Counted from the stretch's first letter, positions 30,342-41,771 are shown. The stretch is 64,000 nucleotides of DNA from Chaetoderma sp. LZ-2023a (GCA_034401795.1 CM067373.1:35251443-35315442), one strand, 5' to 3'. The notes: generated from the letters alone by a model not told the origin. Made by a program: numbers and translations.

Positions 30342-31910
30342 TCAGACTGCCTGGGACATGAGAGGACAATAGAAAAATTTTATTCTTACGACACCACAAG
30401 AGAAGGTTCCACACTTCCAGACAAAGGAGGGATGACCTTGTTCCCCCGTCTGTTGATATAGGAGACCACCATCGAATTGTCCGATCGAATCAAGAGTTTG
30501 AGGCCTTTCACTCGATCCGACCACGAGAGAACCTTCTTGACAGCCCACAACTCCAGGATGTTGATGTGAGCTGCCGACTCCTCCAGGGACCAACGGCCAG
30601 AAACAGACAGGGAATCCCAGACCGCTCCCCATCCCTCTTGGGAAGCGTCTGTGAAGATAATTGTCTGAGGGGAGGACTTGAACAGAGGGACAGCCAACAG
30701 AAGCAGAGAATGATCCTTCCAAAAATCTAGATGAGGAATTAGGTGTTCTCTGATTGGAATCTGATGGTAAATGGAGTGAACCGACTGCTTCCAAAGGGAC
30801 ATCAAGTACCTTTGAAAGGGTCTTCTCATCCGTGCCGCCAAAGGAATGATACTCTCGACGCTGACCATCAAGCCTATCACCCTGAGAAAGAAATTTGCTC
30901 TGACCATGGAAGAAGACAGAATTTCCATTGCCACTGAAATGGCCTCTACTCTTTGGTCTGAAGGGAAAACTAGACCCTGAGCCAGATCGAATGAAATGCC
31001 TAGATGGGTGAAAACTTGAGAGGGGACTAAACTTGACTTTTTGCGATTTAAAATCCAACCTATGCTGCATGCCAGACTGCAGACCTCTGGAATGATTCCT
31101 GATAGAACAGAGGAAGACTCCGTTTTTACTAACCAATCGTCTATATAAACATGAACATGGATAGAATGACGGTGCAAGATTCCTGCCACGGCTGACACTA
31201 GACGAGCGAAGAAGAAAGGAGCCGTGGTCAGGCCGAAGGGCATGGCTTGAAATTGCCATACCCAACCTCTGAAGGCGATTCTCATGAATTTTCGGAATGA
31301 AGGGTGGATGGAAGTAGGCGTCCTTTAGGTCTATCGAAGAGGTCCACATGCCTGGATTCAGACTGGCGACAAGGAAAAGGGTTGAGTAGTAGCCCAGGTA
31401 TACTCTCCATAGGGGAACATCTTCTACAGCCTTCTTTAAAATCATCGACTCCAACTCGTCTTCTAAAGCCCCCAGCTTCTCCGGGTTGGAAGGAACCAGA
31501 GTCCACTTGGGAAGGAAAGACAGAGGAGGAGGATGAATGATCCAGGAAGGTGCATAACCCCAGCGGATCTGATCTATGAGCCAGGAGTCTTGAACAAGGG
31601 ATTGCCAAGACTCCCAAAACAGAGACAGCCACCCTCCTACTGGCACGCTGGGCAAAAGGGACTGCACCGACTGATCCAAAGGCAAGGGAAGAGGAAGGGA
31701 GAAAGCTGGGGAAAGAGAAAGGGTTAGGCCTACCAGGGCAAAGGCCATCCCGTCAAACTCTTTTACTCCGGAAGCCTCTAAAGGAACGACCCCTAGAACT
31801 AGATCTAGGTCCACGGGAATAAGACTGGCCCCTTCACGCCTGAAAAGGATGGGCCTGCCGGACTTGGGTTCTAGGATGATGAGAACAGATGGACTCGAAT
31901 CGATCCTCAT
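30342..31910 (-). pseudogene. DIRS B reverse transcriptase-RNase H
   Basis: An unbroken 522-codon frame, but it is not the true protein throughout. From 31910 to about 31285 it gives the RT N-terminus (WESWQSLVQDSWLIDQIRWG, EDELESMILKKAVEDVP, GYYSTLFLV). It then jumps directly to ASLNPGMWTSSIDLKDAYFH, lacking the about 45-residue SKKTGGWRPIINLS segment present in copy A. The real RT core runs in the neighbouring frame 30386-31285: FGLTTAPFFFARLVSAVAG, catalytic VHVYIDDWLV (about 31130-31160) and RNase H motifs IIFTDASQEGWGAVW, AHINILELWAV and IRSDNSMVVSYINRRG. The catalytic Asp pair is intact. After RNase H the methyltransferase-like segment of copy A is deleted (about 183 bases). Confidence 0.85.
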
Positions 31911-31917
31911 CCGCGGA

Positions 31918-34751
31918 TCAGGCCTGGGAACTGGAGGAAAGGTTAGAGCTGATAATTATCCTAGAGGGATAAGCACCAAACTCATCAGGCCTGAGACTCG
32001 AAGATCTGGCAGCTCTAAGACGCTCAGATTCAGAACGAAGAAGACTGGAAGAAGACTGACCAAACACATCCTGGCCAAAAGGAGGAGCAGATATGAGATT
32101 ATTCCTAAGATTACTCGAAATATTAACCTCGGTTAGTTTTCTAGATCTTCTCTTCGAGGTAATGAAGCCTAAAGACCTACAGACGGAGTTCAAGGAGCCT
32201 CTAGAGACGTCAGCCAAAGAACGAAAGACCTCAGGAGGGACCTGATCACCTCTCTCCTGAGCCTTAAGGACAACTTCCGAAAGAAGAGCTAGAAAATTAG
32301 CGGATTTAAGCTGAGCCCTGCACATCGATTCCCATTTAAAAAAGGTCCGAAGAAGACTCAACCTTTGCGGAATCCTTTAAATTGGAAGATAGAACCTCCC
32401 ACGAAGGGCTATTGAGAGACTGAGTGGAGGCCACTCGAAGAAAATCCTCCTTGGGAACCTGAACTGGAGATTCAAGATTAGGAGTGAGCGAAAAATCCTT
32501 TGAATGAACCTCAGTCACGTAATGATCCAACATATCGACTACCAAATTGTCAACTGGAAGAACAGGAAGAAGGATCAGAAGAGGAAAGAGCGGAACCCAA
32601 AAGAAGACGTGTCAATAGAAAACTCATCCTTAAGAGGGAGAGAAAGACTAGATACAATCCATTGACGAGTCATGGACCAATCATCTGAAGAGGCACTGAC
32701 TGGGTAAAAGCTCTTCAGATCCCTGGCCCTGACTGATCTAGGAATTGAAGGAGCAGAAGCAAAAGAGAAGCGGAGCAATGATCGGAATCAAAAGAGGCGA
32801 AAGAATCTAAATTCCTCAGAGGAAGGAGAACAAGAACTTCTAGACACATGAGGAGAAAACACACACAAAGATTCGGAAAAGGAGGAAACCTGATCAGAAG
32901 GAATGGAATCAACATCATTCCTCTGACAAGCGACCAAAGAATATTGACACAAACTACTCGCAGAAAACGTAGAAAGAATAGATAATCTAGCTGATACGAA
33001 AGAGTGATTGAGAGAAGAATCTTGGACTACAGAAAACAAGGAAAAGTCTAAACCAGTCTACAATTTGAAACTCTAATTCGGGAGAAAGCAAGACAGACAC
33101 TATAGGATCTAGATGATTAAAAGATGAAGAAGAAGAAGAGTAAGGAGGAAGAGAAGAATTTGAAGGAACAGGGGAAGAAGAGGAAGAGAAAACATGATCC
33201 GAAGAACCAAGACTGGGAGGTAAAGAAGAAGAGAGGCAGGAAAATCCCGGAGGAGGAGGAATAGCCGAGGACTGGAAAAGAGAAGACTTGGAGACATGAC
33301 TGGAAGAAAAATCTCTAGCTGACAGAGTAGATGAAGAAGAAGGAACAAATCTATCTCCCTGAACTAAAGAAGAAGAACGAGGAGGAAGTCCAGAAACAGA
33401 GGAGGGAGCACTTGACATCACATCACGAAAAGAAGGAGGAACAAAACCAGAAGAAACCACGGAAACTGACTGAGAGAGCGACGAAGAAGAATAAAAAACC
33501 TGGCTTTTACCATAACTAACTAAATCCTGATCCGGAAAAGCGCGAAAATAATTTGAATCAGATCTAACTCCAACACGAGATGGAGAATAACCCGAGTTAA
33601 CAAAATTACTATTTTCCAAAATAAAATCTTGATTAACCAAGGGCACATTCGAAAAAGGCAACTGATTAAAAGACGAGTCTGAATGATCAGCCAACTCATA
33701 ACTGGAAGCGCGAAAATTACTCCTGAAAGGAGAACCGGAAATCATTGGCGTAAGTTGACTATGAGAAAGTCTTAACCGGATCTTGACCTTGAAGATTGAC
33801 TAAACCAGACGTAACTGACAAACCGGAAATGGAAGATGGATGCTTAGCCAGATCTAGCAGACCCAGAAAAGCACCTCTCAAACCGGAAACGGATGAGCTT
33901 TTACCAGAAACGGAAAAACCGGAACCGGAAAACTGCCTACTGGATGTCGAAAATGCCAGATGATCTTGAGACCCTGGATGTCCAGCCAAGCCGGAAGTCA
34001 TCACAGAGCTCAAATCCGGATACCCGGTAAAACCAGAAGACATACCGGATATAGAACCTGTATGTCCGGACAAGCCGGAAGTCATAATGGGAGCGGACGT
34101 AGAGATCGGATATCTTTTTCCATTACTGGCAACTGGAATGACGGAAAAATGAACCCTGGCATGGGATGATTTATCGGCGACTTCCGCCACCGATGCCACT
34201 GCATGAGAGAAATGCCCCCCCACCCCCCACTCAATGCTTATGTGGTCGTTGCCCTGTGACTTACATGAAATCATTTTAGCGGGCTTTTTCTTTGTCTCTG
34301 GATTTCGATTTCGGAGAACGTATTTCCTGTCTTGACGTGAGGGAAGTGGGTTTCCCCCTTTTGCCAGCACGCCCGCTAATCTTCTGACTATCGTCTGACT
34401 CGGATGATTCCTCTTTGGACGCGCGAATGGCAGAGGAAATCCGCTTATCTAAAGATTGAGTAAGGACTGTCGCAAACGAAGCAAATCGAGCAAAAAGCGC
34501 CATAACGGCATCAGAATTAGAGGAGGAAGTTCCCTCACACACCCCCCACCCCCAGTTGCTGCCGTAGACGAAACAGTAGAACTAAAATAAGAGACTGACG
34601 TAGATTTTTCAGCAATGGAGGGGGAGCGATCAGAAGACAAAACGATCTTAGATGCAAAATCTTTGAAAAAGGCTTTCGAAACACTTAAAGACCAGCCCTT
34701 GCAAATCCCACACATCTTGAGTGGAGTACATGTGGTACACTTGAGACACAC
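31918..34751 (-). pseudogene. DIRS B gag-like protein
   Basis: Read on the minus strand from 34751 in several frames. The N-terminal Cys cluster CLKCTTCTPLKMCGICKGW (about 34685-34745) is CX2CX2CX5-7CX2C-like and probably binds zinc. Next come KPTSLTSRQEIRSPKSK and HAVASVAEVADKSSHARVHFS (about 34150-34350), a Ser/Gly/Thr repeat region (33760-34090), a Ser/Pro-rich middle (32990-33745), and the conserved C-terminal block SVRARDLKSFYPVSASSDDW, SLSLPLKDEFSID, VDMLDHYVTEVHSKDFSLTP (32470-32780). The last stretch, near 31920-32360, is Ser/Arg rich. No catalytic motif. Low-complexity and frame changes make exact gene limits uncertain. Confidence 0.65.
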
Positions 34752-35334
34752 GTGTCCCCCAAAATCCTTAGAGTGCTGACCGACTGCACTTGGAAGATGT
34801 ACATTTCACTTTCTCAGATGATATTACTGACTCCTAAAAACAAAATAAATTAGAGAATGAAGCAACAGCTCAAAAAAGAAAAAACTTAGGCAAATTCTCT
34901 AAATAGGAGACTCAGCTAAATTATACAAAGCATTCTTACAAAAGGTGGGAAATAGGGATTTGAATATCTCAGCGAAAGACCAACGGATTTCACGATAATT
35001 TGTAAAGATAACGTATAGGCAGTAAAACTAGTAAGAAATGAGTGAGTAATAAGGGGTTTCAAGCAATGATGATGATAATAAATAGGCATGTTAATGGCTA
35101 CCTTGAAACGGGAATACTTTCACGAAAACCGGTAACTCATATGAAAAGAGTTAAGAACCTCAAAAACACCACAAAATATATATTAAACATAACTTAGGAA
35201 GGATAGATTTCATGGTAGGCATAATCCTGTATCAAATAACTCTCAAAGTTGTAAGCTGAACTTCAGCGCAAAGCTATAAAAACTTAAGCTGGATATGGCC
35301 AACTGCTCTGTTTGCAGAATATTTGAAAAGTGAA
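34752..35334. other. DIRS B 5' leader region, non-coding
   Basis: Corresponds to 9451-10014 of copy A: AAAGGTGGGAAATAGGG, GATGATGATAATAAATAGGC and CGAAAACCGGTAACTCAT all have near equivalents there. No credible coding frame. Confidence 0.6.
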
Positions 35335-35602
35335 TCTGTTTCCTTTTGGGCTCTATTGCGCATGCGCGGGCATGCTTAGCGACAGGTGTCACCAAGGAGT
35401 GAGTACAGACTGGTGCCAGTCTCTTTTGGGGAATATGCTGGGGGTGTACCCTACCAGTAGCCTGGATGAGGGTATTATGAATAGGCATATTGAGGTATAT
35501 AAGCGAGCATAAAAATCTTATTCTGGTGGCTAAATGCAGAGTAATTGCTTTAGCAAGTAGTGATTGAACGGTCAAGATGTTTTTGTGGTTTAATAACAAT
35601 AG
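35335..35602. repeat. DIRS B right (5') terminal inverted repeat
   Basis: Inverted relative to 28365-28610: GCGCATGCGCGGGCATGCTT, GTCACCAAGGAGTGAGTACA, CTACCAGTAGCCTGG, AGCAAGTAGTGATTGAACGG. Ends near TTTAATAACAAT, followed by AGATGGACG of the host repeat. Confidence 0.88.
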
Positions 35603-35878
35603 ATGGACGCTGGACAGACCAGGGCCTGGGTACAAGTTTTGGGAGTCCAAGCAGGAAGCATAGAAGCCTAAAATGGCTTCCTTACATGTAATTTGCTTTA
35701 AAACTTTCTTTTAGTGGTGCTACGGACAAAAAACAGGAAGAACATCCTTAGTATTTGTTTTGATAGTCCAAACATGAACTTTGGGAGTATAGTACTCCTG
35801 GACTTCCACTAGTGGAAGCCCTAAGACGGACGGACGACTCCGCTTTAAGCGGGCATATAAAATCGTTTTAACTTTGTC
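35603..35878 (+). repeat. 3' remainder of the AAGGGAGATAACTC element, with terminal hairpin
   Basis: Starts AGATGGACGCTGGAC, the piece that should follow GGACAAGAAT at 28328. Ends with GACGGACGGACGACTCCGCT and a CCGCTTTAAGCGG hairpin then GCATATAAA, matching the hairpin end of the copy at 57641-58648. Confidence 0.65.
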
Positions 35879-36030
35879 CATTTTCAGGTGAAGACAGCAT
35901 TTCTAGAATGACTGGCGCACTACCTGTGCCAGTCATTCCGGTGGCAAGTTTTCAAAAACTGCTATTCTATTGCGCTGCAAATGGACATTTAGAAGCAAAA
36001 TCTTAGGTGGTTTTTTTTTATGAATCTAGA
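35879..36030. mobile_element. piggyBac-like palindromic MITE, copy 4 (partial)
   Basis: CCATTTTCAGGTGAAGACAG, a palindrome around AGAATGACTGGCGCACTACC/TGTGCCAGTCATTCCGG, and GCTGCAAATGGACATTT. The ends are not clear; it abuts copy 5. Confidence 0.65.
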
Positions 36031-36035
36031 CCATT

Positions 36036-36257
36036 ATAACCCTTTAACCTTCGAATTTATTCAAGAAAATTTCCATTTTCTCATAAAAAATGATTTCAGA
36101 CTATTTTGTGAAAATTTACCACTGGAATGACTGGCTCTGTTAGAGAGCTAGTCATTCCAGTGGTCAATTTTCAAAAATAGGCTTCTCTTGGACTGCAAAT
36201 GGACATTTCTCAAGAAAACTGCAGAAGTGATTTTGGCTGATATGAGCGCTAAAGGGT
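36036..36257. mobile_element. piggyBac-like palindromic MITE, copy 5
   Basis: Begins ATAACCCTTTAACCTTCGAA, contains TTACCACTGGAATGACTGGC and its complement around TCTGTTAGAGAGC, then GCAAATGGACATTTCTCAAG, and ends GCTAAAGGGTCC (degraded AAAGGGTTAA). Confidence 0.72.
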
Positions 36258-36333
36258 CCTGGGTTATGCCAAACTGTAATCATAAACATTCAGAATGAAA
36301 GGGGTTATTTATATATATAATAATAATACTCAC

Positions 36334-36479
36334 CTAAAATGCTTGACAAAGTTTTCTTCAAAGTTCAGTCGACCACACTTCTTTTCACTAAACCAATAAC
36401 CGATCCTCTTCTTCATCATGCAGCAGTACACAACTTGAGGTCGGTGGTCCTTAGTTATGCCTAGATGATATCCTCTGAT
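36334..36479 (-). CDS. Candidate host-gene internal exon, product not recognised
   Basis: A 146-base stretch read on the minus strand, open in one frame only, giving about 48 residues: IRGYHLGITKDHRPQVVYCC, then MMKKRIGYWFSEKKCGR and LNFEENFVKHF. It is bounded by good splice signals: a pyrimidine-rich AG acceptor (TTTTTTTTAAAACAG, plus-strand 36480-36495) and a consensus donor GTGAGT (plus-strand 36328-36333). The exon ends in phase 2. The composition (Lys, Tyr, Trp, Phe, Cys in a balanced mix) is protein-like, unlike the repeats around it, and nothing similar recurs in the window. I do not recognise the family. The remaining exons would be outside the window or too short to detect. Could be a chance ORF, but splice signals plus coding-like residues argue for a real exon. 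Confidence 0.6.
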
Positions 36480-37260
36480 CTGTTTTAAAAAAATTGAAAA
36501 TAGTAAAATATAGTAACTGTGTGATCATTGAATATCTCTACAGGCCTGTCCAATTTAAAAACGTGTGTAACCCATTTTTGGGTTACGCAAATTTGTTTTA
36601 ATGTAACACATTCTGTTTTGTGTACCCATTTTTCATGTATTTATGTAAAACATGAAAGGAACTGCATTGACATTGTTGTATGTAAATTGGTATCCAAGAA
36701 GCAAATAAATAATATTGAATATTGCATAACCTTTGTGAAAATGAAGAATTAGTTAAGCCAATACGCCAATTTGAATAGGCCTGCTCAATAGAGTAAGATA
36801 TATCTAGAGCTTAAGAATCAGTGTATCCTTCATATACTGTATTGTTTACTCAGGCAGTCACTACTGCTTTTAAGTATGTACAATGTGTGTAGGCACAAAA
36901 GTTTATGAGGCCCGGCTCCTTATAATAGGTAGTAGCTGGAGCAATAATCAAAAAGACAGAAAAATAGCATGACAGGTGATATTTTCTGGTTGAATCATTC
37001 AGGTGTAAATATATACAATTTACATATAATGTGTGCGTCACCCTGTAATTTTCATTTTAAAATGTTATCTCTTCAAAAGTGAGTCTACAAATAACTGTTA
37101 TATATATAAATGCATACACATTTAAAATTATGAAAAATAGTTAAATGCAATATCTTCATTAACTAAACTATCACGATCATGTATTAGTTTAGTAGAAGTG
37201 AACATTTAAATGTTATTTTAATCTTCAACTCATCATAATAACATTTGTCTATATTTATTG
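36480..37260. other. No gene seen; likely intron
   Basis: AT-rich sequence upstream (in minus-strand sense) of the candidate exon. Includes a TAACCCATTTTTGGGTTACG microinverted repeat near 36568. No second exon could be supported. Confidence 0.5.
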
Positions 37261-37475
37261 TAACCATTTAACACTCTGACAAGCCAATCACAAAATGTCT
37301 TCTGCAGTGGTATTGAGAAATGCATATTTGCAGACCAAGAAGACTATTTTTAAAGTTAATCAAGCAATTCTAGTGATAAATTTAAAAAAATTATTTTCCC
37401 TTTGTCTGCAAATCGACATTTTCTATGAGAAATATTTTTTCATTTCTGAACAAATTTGAGGGTTACAGGGTTGAT
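37261..37475. mobile_element. piggyBac-like palindromic MITE, copy 6 (diverged)
   Basis: Starts TAACCATTTAACACTCTGAC, has ATTTGCAGACCAAGAAGACT, the reverse arm TTTGTCTGCAAATCGACATT, and ends with GGGTTACAGGGTTGATTA. The central ACTGGAATGACTGG palindrome is largely eroded. Confidence 0.62.
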
Positions 37476-37624
37476 TACCAAATACACTGTGTTAAAAGTT
37501 GATAAAATTTTCTTTTAATAATTTGGAGAACTGATGTTAAAATACTTCTAACCTGTATCATCACCAAAGCACATACATTTTTGTATGGAGATGTAATTCG
37601 AATATTCCAGTATATATTTTGGAA

Positions 37625-38134
37625 AACAAGAGGCCCAAGGCCTGTATCACTCACCTGGACCATATGCATTTCAACCAGAATGTTCATTATCAATAAGCAG
37701 AACTCTAATGAGTTGAGCAGACTTGTAACAAGAAAACAGAGGCCATGTTTCTTTATGTATCAACTTCTCTTGAACAAACTTTAATGGCTCTTAGTCATCA
37801 ATATCATCTCCCAAATTTCGGGCCGATCACTTCAGCAGTTCTGGAGAAGTTGTTTTCTCGAAAACTAGGTCATCCAAGATAGCTGCCGAATGGTTTGGCC
37901 AATCAAGTTCACAAGTGAACAAATTTGGTTCAGGGCTTGCCCTAGATGATATTTCATGAGTTCTGAATCGATCTCTCAAACGGTTTCGGAGATTTTAAAG
38001 GAAATTTCTAAAACTCTGCCAAAATCCAAGATGGCCTTCGGCCCAATTGGCCGATCATCTTCGTTTGAACAAACCTGAATCTCTATGCCCTAAGGATGCT
38101 TCTCGCCCAATATAATTGAAATTGTCCCAGTAGT
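37625..38134 (+). repeat. HINE-like 625-base-unit element, copy 2, left part
   Basis: Starts ACAAGAGGCCCAAGGCCTGT and TCACTCACCTGG, then the same unit wording as 16-19 kb (ACTAGGTCATCCAAGATAGC, CGGTTTCGGAG, CCCTAAGGATGCTTC). Interrupted at 38135 by the RNase H LINE within the segment TTGAAATTGTCCCAGTAGT; resumes at 41946. Confidence 0.72.
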
Positions 38135-38183
38135 CTTCTTCTTCTTCTTTTCGATCGCTGGTATCACACTTGGAGAGCCGTTC

Positions 38184-39248
38184 TCAAGATGAAATCTGTG
38201 GTTTTCTGCAGTTCTTCCACAGGCCCATATAGCTTTCAAGAAAAGAGGTTGACAAAGGCCAGATCTCTTCTCTCAGCAGCTGATACGTACTGCAACATTG
38301 AAGTATGTGCTCTGTGGTCTGTTCTGCTTCTCCACAAGGACAAGCGGGCGATGTTGTAAGGTGGAACCGCCTGTACATGTGTTGGTTTAGTCTGTTATGT
38401 CCAGTTCTGAGACGAAAAATGGTCACTTGCTCTGGCCTCGAGAGATGATGGTAGGCATCTTCTGATTGAGGTGTTCTATAGAGTGACTTGATGATAGTCT
38501 TCATCTCTGTATGCGTAACCATGTTTTCTGTCTGATTCTCTTCTGCACCCACCTTTGCCATCTTGTCTGCTTCCTCATTTCCTTGGACTCCACAGTGTGA
38601 GGGGATCCACTGCAATGCTATCCGAAAGCATTTGATGGTTTGTAGTGCTTCTTCAAGTTGTGGCAGCTTACCTTTGGTGATAGCCTCAAGGACGGAGCGG
38701 GCATCAGATAAAAAGACAATCTGTGCAATAGGGTCTGCTGTTCTGCTGATGGTATTAGCTGCATGGACCAGTGCTTCGACTTCAGCTCTGTAGTTTGTGC
38801 AGTGTTTGCCTGTCGGTATTGCAGCTGACTCATGTTGTCCGTTTGGATACTGTATGTGCAGTCCGGCACCTCCGCTCCTAATTGCATCTTTGGCTGATCC
38901 ATCTGTGTAGATCCTTACCCATGTCTCCTGCGGGTACATTTCTTCCAGCATGGCTATGGTCAGGGCCTTCTTGCTCACATAACTGTGTTCATCTTTGGTT
39001 GTGAGATGAGGTACTGTGGTGCGAATAGCTATGCTCTCTAGTTTGTTTTCCCAGGGTGGAGGATCAAGGGTGTGGTTTGGGTCTTCTATTTGTGCTGGCA
39101 ACATTTCTTGGTGTTTCCTTTGAAGTGCTCTTGTCTCTTTCACAAAACTTGATCTTTTAAGTCTTCCTGATGATAGCTGTGCTTGCCTGATCTTCATCGG
39201 GTGGTTGTTGAACGATTTAACTTTGCAGCTTGGATCAGTGCTTTGCAT
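38184..39248 (-). pseudogene. LINE copy 2 RNase H domain
   Basis: C-terminal part of ORF2 that removes RNA from the RNA-DNA hybrid. All four acidic positions are visible: RIYTDGSAKDA, NYRAEVEALVHA, FLSDARSVLEA and GNEEADKMAK. The His of IPSHCGVQGNEEAD, changed in copy 1, is intact here. The Cys-rich tail CPCGEAEQTTEHILQCC follows. The frame reaches upstream to KSFNNHPMKIRQAQLSS and FVKETRALQRKHQEM, where copy 1 has a frameshift. Copy 2 has its own break at about 39195-39250, between this frame and the upstream RT frame. Confidence 0.88.
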
Positions 39249-40750
39249 TCCCTTCCTTTACTAAGTGGGGGGATGCCTGCTGTCTGCTCCATTTTTTCTA
39301 TTGGTGTTGATCTCATTCCACCAGTGATGATGTGCAGTGCCTGGTTTTGTACTCTATCGAGGTTCTGTTGATGAGATTTAGCTGCTGTCATCCATGAGCT
39401 GGATCCATACTCAAGGTGTGGTCGTATGGCACCTAGGTAGATGGTCTTGAGGATCCTTTCATTGGCACCCCCCTTTGTTCCTGCCAGCTTCCTCATGATG
39501 TTTAGCTTTCTTCTGGCCTTTGCCTCTGCGTTCTGGATGTGCTCCTTCCATGTTAATCTTCTGTCATAGGTGACTCCCAGGTATGTCTGCTGGTCCTCGT
39601 ACTCGAGTGGAGTACCGCCAAGTGTCAGATTGCCAACCTTGGTTTAGGTGGACAGTGAGAATAGCATGGCTGATGATTTTTCTTTGATGATGGTAATACA
39701 CCAGCGATTGGCCCCAAGCTGTAATTCTGTCCAAGGCGAGCTGCATTCTGTATGTGGCAGTCGTTGTGTACTCCTCGGTGCACCAGAGTACGAGGTCATC
39801 TGCATAGAGGGCTGCTTGGATCCCATTGGGCAGCTCTGCTACAATGTCATTGATGAAGAGTATGAACAGTTGGTGATAATACTCCGCCTTGTGGTACCTC
39901 TTGTTTCAGCAATACATTCTGTCCAGATTGTCCATCCACCAGCACCCTAGCTCTGCGATTGTGTAGGTATGACTTGGTCCATCGGAACATGTTGCCACCG
40001 ATGCCTGTGCGGCAGACCTTCACGAGGAGGCCATCCTTCCACACCTTGTCAAATCCCTTCTGCAGATCGATAAAGGCAGCTAGCATCACCTTCTTGGCTT
40101 GAAAAGTGTCCTCTATGACCTGTGCAAGATGTGTTGTTTGATCTTCTGTGCTCCAGTATCTTCTGAAGCCAGCCTGCTCTGAAACTATAATGTTCTCCGA
40201 CTCCAGGTACCACTGCAACCGCTGGTTGACGATGCGCTCCATGGTCTTGCATATGCAGCTTGTAAGACTGATAGGATGGTAGCTCAGCACTTTCGTCTTG
40301 TTCTTCCCTTTTTTCACAATAGGAGTCATTCTGGCTTCCTTCCAGCACTGAGGAACCTCTCCATTGGTCCAACTGAGATTAAAGATGTCTAGCAACTTGC
40401 AGAGAGATGCATTACCAAGGTGTTGGATCATTTCATTCATAATGCCATCTGGCCCGGGAGATTTCTTCTTCTTCAATTGGCGGATAGACTTCTTCAGTTC
40501 TGCTAAACTAATGTCAACTTTCATTGCATCGTGAGTGTTGGTGTCTGTTCCTTCCTTTTTCTCTTTTCTAACCTCTTTTTGACGCATTCGTGGTATAGAA
40601 ATGTTGCTTTCTTTTGCATATGACTTCGCAAAGGCATCTGCAGCCATCTTTCCTGACAGTGTTTGTCCATCTTCTTCAAGAGTAATCTTCTCTCCCCCGA
40701 AACCCTCATCATTCAGTGCTTTAGTCAGTCTCCATAGCTTTGTTGTGTCT
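39249..40750 (-). pseudogene. LINE copy 2 reverse transcriptase
   Basis: RT of a non-LTR element. At 39847-40647: SIRQLKKKKSPGPDGIMNEM (fingers), then LSYHPISLTSCICKTMERIV, VSEQAGFRRYWSTEDQTTHL and AFIDLQKGFDKVWKDG (motif A, usual DFxKAFD with Gln-Lys-Gly variant). VPQGGVLSPTVHTLHQ follows (motif B, QGxxLSP). The catalytic Y/F-A-D-D region falls near 39780-39830 across a frame change; DDLVLWCTEE is readable in fragments there. The thumb region continues to 39194-39496 (GAIRPHLEYGSSSWMTAAKS). Several frameshifts, so inactive as it stands. Confidence 0.85.
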
Positions 40751-40814
40751 CTCTCTAAATTAAACCCTGCCGTCTTTTCCCTCCAGCTTCTTCTTTTGGC
40801 CTCCAGCTTGGTCT

Positions 40815-41771
40815 TTAGATACTTGGCTTTAGTTTGTTGTAGTGTGAAGTGGTTTTCATGACAGGGATTACCTTCTGCATCTTCTCTGACTTGTCTAGTT
40901 TATCATGTGCTGATTGCAGTTCTGTTGTCCAGTAGGGGTGGTAGTTTTTCCTGAACCCTCGAGGAATCGCTTCGTTGGCAGCCTTGAGGATACTTGAATT
41001 AAATTCCTTGACCGCATTGTTGATGTTTCTCCCTTCTACTGCTATATTTTGGGTAAGCTCATTGGAACGAATGCCGAACAGACTCCAATTTGCCTTTTTG
41101 TAGTTCCACCTTGGATGTTGAGGTGAACTTGTCGAAATACTTCCAGAAAGAGAGAGGACTGGGCGGTGGTCGCTTCCTCCTAACTGCGATCCGACCACTC
41201 TACTGAGGTTTCTGTGAATGTCTTCTGTACAAAAGGCCAAGTCTGGCGTTGTTGTCGAGTGCCACCGGCGCGAGTAGAAGGTAGGCTGATCTGTGGGATC
41301 GTTGACAAGTAAAAGGTGCTTTTCATCTTGCCATGCTTCAATGTCTTCTCCTCGTTTATCAAGTGTTCTGTATCCCCAGCTCTAAGACTGGCTATTAAAG
41401 TCTCCCGCAATGAGGAAGTGGCAGTCCGGGACCTGGATTGTGTCAAGTGAGAGATTCTTGTCATTAGGGCAGTAATAATTGACAATGTCAATCACAGAGT
41501 TGCTGGTTGTTACCTTGATCTTGATATATTCTGCCTCTTCCATAAAGGTTTTGATCTGGCTGGCGTTCACGCTGTTTCGGACCAAGGTGATCACCCCGCC
41601 TTTCTTTCTTCCTCTTCGATCACACCGGAAAATCTGGTAACCTCTGATCTTAAATGGTTTTCCTTCTTGCAGGCGTGTCTCTTGGATGCAGCAGACATCA
41701 ATGTTGTTTTCGTACAGGAACTGTTCAAGCTCTGATTTCTTGTTGGTAACCCCTTCTGCGTTCCAGTGCAT
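40815..41771 (-). pseudogene. LINE copy 2 apurinic-like (APE) endonuclease
   Basis: Target-nicking endonuclease at the N-terminus of ORF2. It starts MHWNAEGVTNKKSELEQF (41771), then IDVCCIQETRLQEGKPF (the QET catalytic Glu), GGVITLVRNSV and FLIAGDFNSQS (catalytic Asp-x-Asn). A TAG stop follows at once near 41380, in place of the usual S-W-G-Y continuation, which resumes beyond it. The terminal LGGSDHRPVLSLSGS (S-D-H motif) sits near 41150-41180 in a further frame. The three catalytic boxes identify the domain; one stop and at least one frameshift inactivate it. Confidence 0.87.

Larger units (their letters stand above)
28329..35602 (-). mobile_element. DIRS-type retrotransposon, copy B (family 1)
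   Basis: About 7.27 kb, same family and strand as copy A and without a nested insertion. Gene order on the minus strand is gag, RT-RNase H, recombinase. Terminal inverted repeats (28329-28610 and 35335-35602) and an ICR (28691-28817) are present. The left flank GGACAAGAAT and right flank AGATGGACG are adjacent in the homologous repeat at 58573-58590 (GGACAAGAATCAGATGGACG), so the empty site is known and no target duplication beyond a base or two was made. Two internal deletions relative to copy A remove RT motif 1-2 and the methyltransferase-like segment. Confidence 0.9.

Noticed and set aside
30342-31910. 522-codon frame as an intact DIRS gene
   Set aside because: It lacks the RT fingers segment and leaves the true RT frame at about 31285; the catalytic YIDD lies in a different frame. 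Treated as a pseudogene.
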